Source of the DNA: Ascaphus truei
Lineage: Eukaryota; Chordata; Amphibia; Anura; Ascaphidae
NCBI GenBank assembly: GCA_036426205.1
Contig: CM071568.1
Coordinates: forward strand, 42,770,723-42,834,722
Direction: 5' to 3'
DNA length: 64,000 bases
In this document: positions 54,443 to 64,000 of the stretch, piece after piece
Layout: each line of letters begins with the position of its first letter
Numbering within the stretch: the stretch's first letter is position 1
Notes under the pieces: generated by a model
The model's database searches: none
What the model saw: only the letters and a program-made list of their open reading frames with translations
What the model was told of the DNA's origin: nothing
Made by a program: the position numbers and the translations under genes

Positions 54443-55350
54443 CTGCACTAGAGGCTGTCATTTATATTATTTATCTAAAATTGAGCTAGCCTTAGCTAAT
54501 ACTGCCTCTTTAGCCATGACGATGGCCTCAGAAGCTTAGCAATCATCGCTGCAATGGGTGGCTAATACAGTGTATGTATGATTATTTCCATCTGTGTGCT
54601 ACATTGTATCTCACCAGTAGCTGACTGTATCCAGTGTATTGGATACGCTTGCGAACCCACCCTCTATTAACATATGTCTGGAATCTCACCAAAGTATCTT
54701 CTATGCCATTCATTCTCCTCTGTGGGTTAACAATGCATATTAACTAGGGGGCTATAACTTGATACGGACCTGATCCGTGCCTCAGAGCCATTCAACACAT
54801 TTTGTGGGTTCTTATGCATGTTGTTCACTTGAAGTACCTCTGTATTTGTATCTAACAGCAGATGTATTAATTTTGCTGTCAGCTTTCTTTGGCATGCTGT
54901 ATACCCCTACGTGGGCCTTGGTACTTTGGCAATGTTGACTACACTATCTGACATTATTTTGTCTGTACTATCTGTGCATGAGTGAGTTCATTTTCATATG
55001 CTATTCATTAGTTAATCAATTCCATGGTCAGTCCTTTGTCACCTGTTTTTGACTATACAGGCTTTTTAACCATTTCATTGCTGTACTAGTGGGTTGTTTC
55101 TCACTATTTGTGAGTTACTTTTCTGCTATTAAGCAGTCTGGTTCTATCTTTCTCCCCCATGTTTCAGTTTTAGTATTGAGCACTTTAGTCTGTCTTTTAT
55201 GTTGTGTCACCAATGCTAGTTGTTTATTACGTTAATATTTCACCATTTATTTTATACGAGAGTAATAAAGCATTATGTTTTAATTTATTCATCATTACAT
55301 TTCAATGACAACGAGTGCTGTCAAAAGGGTGTCTTTGTTTCCTAGTTTAG

Positions 55351-55592
55351 AATTCTCCCCTTTTCCACCGTTGCCACTACATTTCACCATTGTATTTAAG
55401 GCTGATGCGAGAGTCACTTTCCTCCTCCCCTTCCCTATTTGTAAATGGATGAAGCAAGAGAGGTCACGGCGGACCTCTATGTACTTATTATCTGTCTAAT
55501 GACATTTAGACATATTTAGATACGAGCCGTGCTCCATGGGGTAGAGATGTCGCTCCGATGACGTCAGACTCGACGTCCAAAAAGAGAGAAAA
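55351..55592. other. Short flank between PLE-2 and the right direct repeat
   Basis: No identified feature. It has no counterpart next to the left repeat copy. Confidence 0.4.
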
Positions 55593-55960
55593 GGAGAAAA
55601 GTGCTATATGAAATAAAGTTATTATTACACACTACATTTACTGTCACATACATTATAAAATTCTAATAATACAGCACTGCTGTGACTGTCATGTTTATAT
55701 AAAACACAATATTGTTAATTGCAATGATTATGTCTTTAATTATATGGGAGAATTAAGGTATTGACTGGACACTCTTATTTATTTGCATATACTGTACTAT
55801 ATTTAGATGCAATGTACAAGTGGTATCAGGTGTTAGCCTAGGCATATTTCTGCCCCCGGATTTTTCTCACCTTTTTAGCATGAATCCTAGTAGTGTCAGG
55901 GTTGAGTTAGCTGGTATAGGCCGGAGCCCGGGTTTGGGGAACATGTTACCTTTAGAGTTA
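55593..55960. repeat. Long direct repeat, right copy
   Basis: 368 bp matching 47609-47970 with scattered substitutions and a few small indels (for example an extra GTACT near 55795). Confidence 0.9.
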
Positions 55961-56959
55961 GAAGTCCTGTTATGAAAGATAAGGTATCAGGCATTATAAG
56001 ATAGAGGGCTTGGCTGAAAAGCCAGATTTCTGGGGGGCAAGGATTAATGGGTAAAGAGCCCCTTAATGCTACAGAAAGGGCTAGCACATGGGCTGCTGTG
56101 TTTGGGCAGCTTCTTTCCCGGTCCCTAAGGGGGCCAGATGATCTAGCTCCCAGAGAGGTGGAGCCCCAGCCCTAACCCTACTCTAGAGAGGCAACCGGTA
56201 GAGGTCGTGGAAAAGTGGTGCGGTTTGCGGAGGACCTGAGGCAGGAGTCGACAGAGGGTGGCGGGCCTTCCACAGGCTGACCCAAACGAGGACAAAGAGC
56301 GGGGTTGATAGGAGGGATCTACAAGAGTCCAGTGACACGGGATCCAGAAGAATGTCGACACCACATGGGTAGGGTGTGCAGGAGTTGGACGGTGGCCCAG
56401 ATACACCATGCGGCTGGCAGCAACGAGGGACTCAGCATGGTGACCCTGGAGGGCCTGCTGTGGAGGTGCAGCTGAAGAAGAAGAAGAGATGCGCAGAAAG
56501 TGACCAGACCCATCTGGAGCATCAATCATGTCAGCAAGGGAGAGAGGAGCTGCAGTGGAGAGCAGGAGAGAGGACTGGAGGATTGAGTATGGCCCCATCA
56601 ATTTGTGTAAGGGTAGTGAGAGCAAGGTGAAGTTAGATGGGCTGAGCAAGGGAGTAACAATGCCTTAATAGAGGTGTTGAAGGCTTTGTTGGGGAGATTA
56701 GGGACAGGGGCTCCCCTGTGCAGTTGGAAGGATGCATTGGTACTGGTAGAAAGCCCTTGGGGGGGGGGGAGGGGAGATAGGGAACACAGGGAGACATATT
56801 TATGTAGCATCAGCCCTCTGGGGATGCATTTGTTGCCTGAGGTAAAAGAGAAGAAAATTAGAATGGAGAATTTGTGGACATGTTATCTTTAGTGCCAGAG
56901 GATAGGGAGGCATTGGATAGGATGGATAGGAGAGGGACGTTTAGGGTAGAAGCAGATAA
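55961..56959. other. GC-richer stretch upstream of a Gag relic
   Basis: Probably part of the retroelement whose Gag-like remnant follows. Open frames (for example 56649-56143, minus) overlap opposite-strand frames and show no motif. A G run lies at 56759-56768. Confidence 0.35.
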
Positions 56960-57500
56960 AAAGTGGCAGCTGCCAAGGACTTTTGGAAATTGATTGTAGG
57001 GTTTTGCAAGTGTGGGGAAAAGGAACCGCCAAAATGGTCATCATTATTTTGTTATATGGACATAATAAGGGGTACTTATAAGATGTTTTGTGTTTTTTCT
57101 TTGTGGAGGTATAACGAGCAGTTCCACCAAAAGATGTCACTAAGAAATAATGTTAATTGGGATGTTAAAGAGACCTATGGTTAGGTTTGATGACCCCACA
57201 GAGGCCAGCGCCCTTTCAAGGAGGCCCTGACACTTCTAGTCAAGGAGTGTCAGTGGGAAAAAGCGTTGGCATCTGCTGGCTCTTTAATGAGAGTCACTGT
57301 AAATGGTACAGCACGTGTAAATTTAAGCAAGAATGTTCACAAAGTGGCGGTATGCATTCAGCATTACGGTGTTTTAGGAAAGGGAGAGGACCCTTTCTTT
57401 GGAAGACCGAGATTTAGGAAGCCCGCTGGAAAGGGCGAGGATGATGGTGAATGTGGGCATGATGGAGCCTTGGCTAAGGTTGTTTCGTAGGAAACGGGAG
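56960..57500 (+). pseudogene. Probable DIRS-type Gag C-terminus relic
   Basis: Frame 1 (56963-57184) reads FSLWRYNEQFHQKMSLRNNV and NWDVKETYG. After a stop and frame change, 57187-57417 reads GICWLFNESHCKWYSTCKFK, QECSQSGGMHSALRCFRKGR. The pattern C..FN...C.W...C.F..EC....H...CF..G, preceded by a W.Y...F domain, is what I associate with the Gag-like ORF1 of DIRS-group tyrosine-recombinase retrotransposons. One expected Cys is Ser (CSQS). No tyrosine recombinase or RT is nearby, because the CR1 begins downstream. Could also be another retroelement Gag. Confidence 0.45.
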
Positions 57501-57960
57501 GCAAGATTAATTAGAGATGGTTTTACAATGGGTTTTTGGATTTCTTTAACATAAATACAGAAAAGGTCTATTTTGCAGGGAATCTCAAATCGGTATGTCA
57601 GAATTAATTTATTTAATTTACAAAAATGTTTTACCAAGATGTACAGTAATGCATTGAGAGTTACCTCTCGTTTTCAAGTATGTCCTGGGCATAGAGTTAT
57701 GATCAAGCCACACTAATCAACCAAACTTTTTAGGCTGAAAAAATCCTTACTGCTCCTAAGAACAGAGCACTGAGGAGAGGTACCTGTGGAGTCAGGAGTT
57801 CTGATGCCAAATTCAGAGTTGTATGTTGAGTGGGGAAACCCTTTTGCACACACCAGTAGGCTCTTTGACATTCAAAATCATCTGAACTTGCAGCAAAGGA
57901 GGTAGGTGTTGATAAGTGTGACTTGAGCACCCACACTATGCATTGACATTCACCTAATTA
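57501..57960. other. Unassigned sequence between Gag relic and CR1
   Basis: No motif recognised. The CR1 5' boundary may lie inside this stretch. Confidence 0.35.
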
Positions 57961-58069
57961 CTCTGGACGATTAGGCATGCATGCTTTTCCCCAATACTTA
58001 TTTCACTTTAAAAGTTTCCTTTCCTAAGGTCCAATTCTGCTTAACAATTGCAAACAAACTTTTTTTTCT

Positions 58070-58474
58070 TTGAGTGGACCCTGCTCAGTATCAATCCAAT
58101 ACCTATGGGTAACTAAATGGTTAAAACAGATGTACTGTTCGGGCACCAATGACAAAGTTAGAGAAAGATGGAGGGTCCTAAAAAATGATTACAGGGATCT
58201 AGGCCAAAAGCTTAAGGCAAGGACCTCCAAGGTAGTATTTTCTGAAATACTACCAGTGCCATGCGCTACCGCAGGGAGACAGTCAGAGATCAGGGAGGTT
58301 AATGCATGGCTAAGAAAGTGGTGTAGGAAGGAGGGGTTTGGGTTTTTAGAGCACTGGGACTCCTTTTCTGAGAGGTGCCATCTATATTCTAGGGACGGAT
58401 TGCACCTCAAAGAAGAGGGATCTTCTGTGCTAGGGGGGAGAATGCTAAAAAGGTTGGAGGAGATTTTAAACTAG
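58070..58474 (+). pseudogene. CR1 ORF1 C-terminal esterase-like domain
   Basis: A 134-codon frame whose C-terminal half, VFSEILPVP...NAWLRKWC...FGFLEHWDSF...SRDGLHLKEEGSSVLG, matches the SGNH-hydrolase (esterase) domain found in CR1 ORF1 proteins. The DxxH pair of block V is present as D109 and H112. The catalytic Ser block lies upstream, where this copy diverges or is truncated. In CR1 the domain is thought to aid membrane or RNP association; this is not tested. ORF2 follows about 80 bp later. Confidence 0.7.
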
Positions 58475-58551
58475 GATGGAGGGGGGAGGGGAATGAAACA
58501 GATAATGAACTAAGTGGAATAGATGAGGATACAAGGTGGTATGGAGGTAGA

Positions 58552-61500
58552 ATGGGGGCAAGTGCAAGTTTGACAAGCAGTGAGACACCCATAGTAAATA
58601 CAGATAATACTAGAAAACTTCTAAAGACTAAACAAAGTGGGCACAGAAAGGAAGGAGCTGATAAGATAATAGTACAGGCTGAAAAAAACCTGAAATGCAT
58701 GCTTGCTAATGCAAGAAGCCTGACAGATAAAATGGGGGAGCTTGAATTAATAGCTGCAAGGGAGCAGTATGATATCATAGGCATTACTGAAACATGGTGG
58801 GATGAAACTCATGACTGGACAGTTAATTTAGAGGGTTATTCTCTTTTTCGGAAGGATCGAACAAATAGAAGGGGAGGTGGAGTATGTTTATATGTTACAC
58901 CGGATCTAAAACCTATTATAAGGGATGATGTCTATGAAGGGAATGATGAAAATGTAGAGACTTTGTGGATAGAAATTAGCAGTGGAGGTAAAAGTATAAA
59001 GAAAATGTTTGTGGGAATATGCTATAAACCACCAAATATCTGTGAGATTGAGGAAGCTAAAATACTTTTGCAAATGGAGAAGGCATCAAAACTGGGTCAT
59101 GTTTGCATAATGGGAGATTTTAATTATCCAGACATAGACTGGGGCAATGAGATTAGCGTTACAACAAAAGGGAACAGGTTTTTGGGGGTGCTTAAAGACA
59201 ATTATATGACCCAAATTATTGAGGAACCAACTAGGAGAGGGGCAGTTCTGGATTTGGTCATATCAAACAATGTAGAATTAATAACAAATATTCAAGTCCT
59301 GGAACATTTGGGTAACAGTGATCATAACATGGTCTCATTTGAAATAAATTATCAAAAAACAGATTACTTGGGTTCAACAAAGACCTTCAACTTTGGAAAG
59401 GCAGATTTTAAAGAACTGTGGTCTAATCTAGTAGTAATATAATGGGATGATGTTTTTGCAGGGGAAAATGTAGAAGATAAATGGGCAGTCCTTAAAACTT
59501 TTGTTAGAAAAGCACACTTATCAGTGTATACCCTTGGGTAATAAGTATAAAAGAAATAAGTCAAAACCAATGTGGCTAAATAAACAGGTAGGGGAGGAAA
59601 TGGACAAGAAGAGGAAGGCGTTTAGATTCTTTAAGTCAGAAGGGACAGAGACATCGTATCAGAATTATTATAAGGAATGTAACAAAAATGGCAAAAGGGC
59701 AATTAAATTACCAAAAATGGATAATGAAAAAAGGATTGCAATAGAAAGTAAGGTCAACCCTAAAAAATTCTTTAAGTACCTTAATAACAAAAAAATGAGA
59801 AAAGAAAATATAGGACCCTTTCAGTGCGAGATGGGCAGGCAGATTATTGGAGATAAGGAAAAAGCTGAGGTATTAAACAAATTCTTTGCCTCTGTGTTTA
59901 CCAGGGAAGAATCAAGTTCAATAGTAGTGCCGCAGGAGGAAGCCACAACCTCCATATTAATGAACAATTGGTTAACTGAGGAAGAAGTTCATAAGCGACT
60001 TGCAAAAATTAAAGTAAATAAGGCACCTGGCCCCGATGGCATACATCCAAGAGTTCTCAAGGAGTTAAGCTTAGTAATAGCAAAACCATTCTATTTATTA
60101 TTTAAGGACTCCATTTCCACAGGCTCAGTACCACAAGATTGGCGTAAAGCAGATGTGGTGCCTATATTTAAAAAGAGAGCTAGATCACAACCGGGAAATT
60201 ACAGACCTGTAAGCCTGACTTCAATGTAGGAAACTACTTGAAGGTTAATACGGGATATATCAGAAATACCTAATGGAAAATAAAATTATTAGTAATAGTC
60301 AGCATGGATTTATGAAGGATAGATCTTGCCAAACTAACCTTATTTGTTTCGTTGAGAAGGTAAGTAGGAATTTAGACAAGGGTAATGCAGTTGATGTGGT
60401 CTACTTAGATTTTGCAAAGGCTTTTGATACGGTTTCACACAAGAGGTTGGTGTACAAAATAAAGAAAGTTGGACTCAGTAATAATATATGCACCTGGATT
60501 GAAAACTGGTTAAAGGACAGACAACAGAGGGTTGTCATAAATGGAACTTTTTCAGGTTGGGCTAAAGTCTTGAGTGGAGTACCCCAGGGATTGGTACTGG
60601 GACCCCTGCTTTTTAACTTGTTTATTAATGACCTTGAGGTTGGGATCGAGAGCAAAGTCTCCATCTTTGCTGATGATACTAAATTGTGTAAGGTAATAGA
60701 ATCAGAGCAGGATGTAATTTCTCTTCAGAAGGACTTGGAGAGACTGGAAACGTGGGCAGGTAAATGGCAAATGAGGTTTAATACAGATAAATGCAAGGTT
60801 ATGCATTTGGGATGCAAGAATAAAAAGGTGACTTACAAATTAAATGGAGATATATTGGGGGAATCCTTGATGGAGAAGGATTTAGGAGTGCTTGTAGACA
60901 GCTGGCTTAGCAATTGTGCCCAATGTCATGCAGTAGCTGCAAAGGCAAACGAGATCTTATCTTGCATCAAACGGGGAATGGATGGAAGGGAAGTAAACAT
61001 AATTATGCCCCTTTACAAAGCATTAGTAAGACCACACCTTGAATATGGAGTACAATTTTGGGCACCAATCCTAAGAAAAGACATTATGGAACTAGAGAGA
61101 GTGCAGAGAAGAGCCACCAAATTAATATAGGGGATGGACATTCTAACTTATGAGGAGAGGCTAGCTAAATTAGATTTATTTACATTAGAAAAGAGGCGTC
61201 TAAGAGGGGATATGATAACTATATACAAATATATTCAGGGACAATACAAGGAGCTTTCTAAAGAACTATTCATCCCACGGACAGTACAAAGGACTCGGGG
61301 CCATCCCTTAAGGTTGGAGGAAAGGAAATTTCACCAGCAACAAAGGAAAGGGTTCTTTACAGTAAGGGCAGTTAAAATGTGGAATTCATTACCCATGGAG
61401 ACTGTGATGGCAGATACAATAGATTTAGATCATCTTTTTAGATGGGAAAGGTATACAGGGATATACCAAATAAGTATACATGGGAAGGATGTTGATGCAG

Positions 61501-61556
61501 GGATTAATCCGATTGCCAATTCTTGGAGTCAGGAAGGAATTAATTTTTCCCCTTAA
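58552..61556 (+). pseudogene. CR1 ORF2: endonuclease and reverse transcriptase, multiply broken
   Basis: Endonuclease motifs in 58552-59442: LANARSL, GITETWWDE, RRGGGVCLY, MGDFNYPDIDWG and NSDHNMVSF, all catalytic blocks present. RT motifs: INKAPGPDG-type (VNKAPGPDGIHPRV), WRKADVVPIFKK, NYRPVSLTS, QHGFMKDRSCQTNL, YLDFAKAFDTVSH, SGVPQG, FADDTKLC (catalytic FADD, residues 132-135 of the frame at 60273), then LGVLVDSWLS and the C-terminal MWNSLP. Lesions: TAA at 59440-59442, a frame change near 59500-59520, a TAG near 60228 with a frame change before 60273, and TAG at 61128-61130. Domain order and length are near normal for a CR1 ORF2 of about 1,000 residues, so this is an almost full-length but dead copy. 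Confidence 0.9.
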
Positions 61557-61734
61557 TGGGGTTTTTTGTTTGCCTTCCTCTGTATCAATAAGTATAGATA
61601 TAGGATAAAGTATCTGTTGTCTAAATTTAGCATAGGTTGAACTTGATGGACGGAAGTCTTTTTTCAACCTCATCTACTATGTAACTATGTAACTATGTAA
61701 CTATGTATTGTGCTTTTACCTTGTTTTTTCTTAT

Positions 61735-62402
61735 TGTAACGGTGTGTTCCCCACCCTATGGGAGATTCTTCCATTACATGGTGTATAGTGCTGACTACCT
61801 GTTGGCTCACATAATGCTGAGTGGTCCACCGGTGGTATTGGGGACGTCTGGACAGGCTTCTGGAGTACATCACTGGTTTTTATCTCTGACGGTACAGCGC
61901 CTCCATCTGCTAAAGGCTCCAGATGTATGAAGGCAACTCCTGCAGAAGAACTACTCCGCTCCCCCCAGACAGATTGCACTCTAGACCGGAGTATATTAAG
62001 TGGAACTTCTTTATTTCCTCTGCTTCAGCACAGTATAACACAGGCTTCTGCCCAATACAGTTCACACATAGGTCTTCAACCTCTGGATGGTCCCTGGACC
62101 TCCACTCCAGGCCAAGGGAGATGCCAATGCATAGACACCCCTGTGTGTTACCTGTCTCTCTCAAGGATAGAGACAACTGATTACATTTAGGAAGTGCAAC
62201 TCCCTAAGTACAGATGGGGAAGGTACAAGGTCTGAGCCCAGGATTGGGTAGAACACAGGCCTAGTCCCACCTCCTCCCCTTTCACTCAAGGGAGCTGCTT
62301 CTGTGGGGAAAACCCAGGATTGGTCCTGTCATGGCCTGCACTGTTACCAGGGCTTACATGACGGGGAAGGCAGACTGGTAGCCAAAACCAGGCATGGCTA
62401 CA
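61735..62402 (-). mobile_element. Solo LTR, minus orientation
   Basis: Plus-strand ends are TGTAACGGTGTGTTCCCC and CATGGCTACA. The minus-strand reading starts TGTAGCCATGCCTGG and has an AATAAAG signal (near 62013), as in 16460-17195. It contains the CTACCTGTTGGCTCAC and ACAGCGCCTCCA blocks shared across this LTR family. Flanking 5-mers CTTAT and CTATG match poorly. It begins about 30 bp after the CR1 tail. Confidence 0.65.
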
Positions 62403-64000
62403 CTATGTTTTTTATTTGTTTCCTTATATCTGTCATCAGTAAATTGATTGCATTTTGACAATTGGATTCTGGGCGCTTTTTTTCCCTTTTCTCTACACCA
62501 AGGATTAACATGCATTTATAAAAGACCTATTTTTATTCGATGTAAAACCAAACGGGCCTAGGTATATATTGGTCTGTAAATAAGGAGATGTTTCGATGAG
62601 GGTGACAGGTAAAAGTACCCAGAGTACCAGAGTTTAAACTGGGGTTATCATTGATAGTTGACTAAAATGATGTGTATATTATTGAGGTCGACTTAACAGA
62701 GGCCATAGGTGTCATCCTCAAAGGGGACCTTAGATTACTGAAATCTGCCCCCCCCCCCCCTTTGAGTAGCAGAGAAGGCGCCAAAAATCTCACTATTCAG
62801 TCAAAAGTTTAATACAAATAAATATATCTTGGATCTGATATGATTCACAAGAATAGTGAATATATCTTCGTGACATTGGGCGGTTTAAAGATGCTAAACA
62901 AGCCACGATTGTAATGGTGCAACAGTCAGATATTTGTGTGCCCCTCAAAATTAGGAATAGCTCTGCAAAGACCAATCTCTACGCCTGCGGCAAACTCATC
63001 TCAATGCAATAAGGTGGGGCCCTATTATTCCAGGGGTGATAAAAAGAAAGTTATTGCTATTTTTAAACTCTTTTTTTCTCTCCCGAAGCTAAAAACTGAA
63101 ATTAGAGAGGAATGAGGGAGAGTTAAGGACACCCCAGAATGTGGGCTTATTCAATTTCCAATGCAGGGTTTTTTTTAGGATAAAAACCATGCACTAGGGA
63201 TATGCATCTAGAATTCAACAAGAGGTGTGTTTTATACCAAACAATACACGTGAATTCTCATCTTCCAAACTCCAAAGACCTCTTTGGTAGGGAACTGATG
63301 TTGTGCGGTGGTAATGCATAGGTTCTCTGTTTTACCCTGGGTTTTTTTTATTAAACTATATGTATATTGTACTATATGTTTCTTGTCGGATTCTTTTGTT
63401 ACTAATCTACTATACTAATTTAAAATTTTATAAGAATTGTTTTTGGGCCCTAATTGAACGTTATACGTTTTTGAAGAGAGTAACTGCACTTTCGGACACA
63501 TTTTGCTAAAATAGATTTTTGTGTGTTAATCATACATTTTCCTAGTAAACAGGGGATCAAGGACAATAGCGGCAAGACTTTTTTTTTTCTATCCTTCGTG
63601 GTGGCGGCAAGTTTAAGGTTACATTCGTGATGGATTGAGGGGAGATATTACTAATTTTAGGGACCCTGTGGGGAGCTGTGTATATTAACCCTCGTCACAT
63701 ACCAAATTCATGTGCTCACAGGTGGGCCGTTCGTGACCGGTATGTAGAGAAATAATGGTGTGAAAAGAGATGACAGATAATCTTGTATAATGGTGTATGG
63801 GGGGTGTATTGTATCCTTTGAAATATGCTTTGAAATAGCAAGGGGAGCGGAGGGGGGCTCCCTAAAATAAATCCCTGTAAAAAGAAAATGGAATTGTGGG
63901 TTTGCAAATAAAAATGCAACCACTGCCTTTGCTACAGAGTGGTGCTCTGACAGCGAAGGGGTTTATATAGTGGTATGGGATGGAATATTCCTCCCGTACA
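62403..64000. other. Unassigned AT-rich sequence
   Basis: A C run lies at 62748-62760. No ORF above 71 codons and no recognisable gene or repeat. Confidence 0.4.

Larger units (their letters stand above)
48841..55350. mobile_element. Penelope-like element 2, head-to-head composite
   Basis: Two oppositely oriented copies of one PLE meet at about 51128. The left copy (51128 to 48841, minus) holds linker, GIY-YIG and 3' region. The right copy (51128 to 55350, plus) holds the N-terminal part, RT, linker, the start of GIY-YIG and 3' region. Outer ends are inverted: 48841-49765 matches 55350-54440. In the right copy the sequence jumps from inside GIY-YIG (after REFR, 54440) to the 3' region, so about 780 bp are deleted. 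The right copy is also interrupted by 52433-53677. Inverted, 5'-truncated partner copies are a known habit of Penelope elements. Confidence 0.85.
57961..61710 (+). mobile_element. CR1-group LINE, nearly complete ORF2
   Basis: Ordered domains on the plus strand: an SGNH/esterase-like ORF1 end (58070-58474), an AP-type endonuclease (58680-59360), reverse transcriptase (59950-61130), and the C-terminal domain up to 61556. The 3' end has TTGAACTTGATGGACGGAAG and a (TATGTAAC)n tail at 61676-61705, typical of CR1 in amphibians. The 5' boundary is uncertain. Confidence 0.9.

Overview
The window is eukaryotic, vertebrate-type intergenic DNA with no convincing host protein-coding exon. It is a nested mosaic of transposable elements: a CR1 LINE, an L2 LINE 3' end, two tRNA-derived SINEs with a MIR-like core, two Penelope-like elements (PLEs) with GIY-YIG nuclease, a probable DIRS-type Gag relic, LTR-element pieces, many hAT-, PIF/Harbinger- and piggyBac-like non-autonomous elements, and abundant CA/GT/AT microsatellites. 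This combination fits an amphibian, most likely a frog. That is an inference from repeat content; no species is diagnosed. Almost all long open frames outside the retroelements are translations of simple repeats or of palindromic arms.

Layout. 1-225 is an almost pure G tract. 1010-5250 holds LTR-like pieces, a hAT MITE and a piggyBac-like MITE. 5354-5700 and 8765-10390 are copies of one family; the second carries a 634-bp inverted repeat. 7960-8640 and 12281-13990 hold a roughly 404-bp repeat family containing hammerhead ribozyme motifs, interrupted by an L2 3' end (12731-13592). 16460-19655 is a 3' LTR plus unidentified minus-strand ORFs. 24192-25374 and 26411-28547 are hAT-type elements stuffed with microsatellites. 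28728-29693 is a solo LTR. 30609-33230 has hAT and Harbinger MITEs. 34854-36434 is an LTR invaded by a palindromic element. 41300-43550 holds PLE-1. 48841-55350 is PLE-2, a head-to-head inverted composite itself invaded by a palindromic element. 55961-57500 is the probable DIRS relic, 57960-61710 the CR1, and 61735-62402 another LTR.

The most interesting signal is that 13 places contain a hammerhead self-cleaving ribozyme motif or its eroded remains: a CUGANGA box, stem II, GAAA, a short self-complementary stem III, an NUH triplet and a closing stem I. Two lie on the PLE sense strand, downstream of the GIY-YIG stop codons. Three sit in the spacer (loop) of long inverted repeats, and four belong to the 404-bp family. 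Hammerheads in Penelope-like elements and in small non-autonomous retrozymes are established; a set of palindromic elements carrying the ribozyme at the turn of the inverted repeat looks less well described. A testable model is that PLE-encoded reverse transcriptase/GIY-YIG mobilises hammerhead-bearing RNAs, leaving inverted (head-to-head) copies, as the 13-bp duplication around 52433-53677 suggests.

All coordinates and pairings were worked out by eye. Element boundaries are mostly good to a few bases where a target duplication is given and to tens of bases elsewhere.
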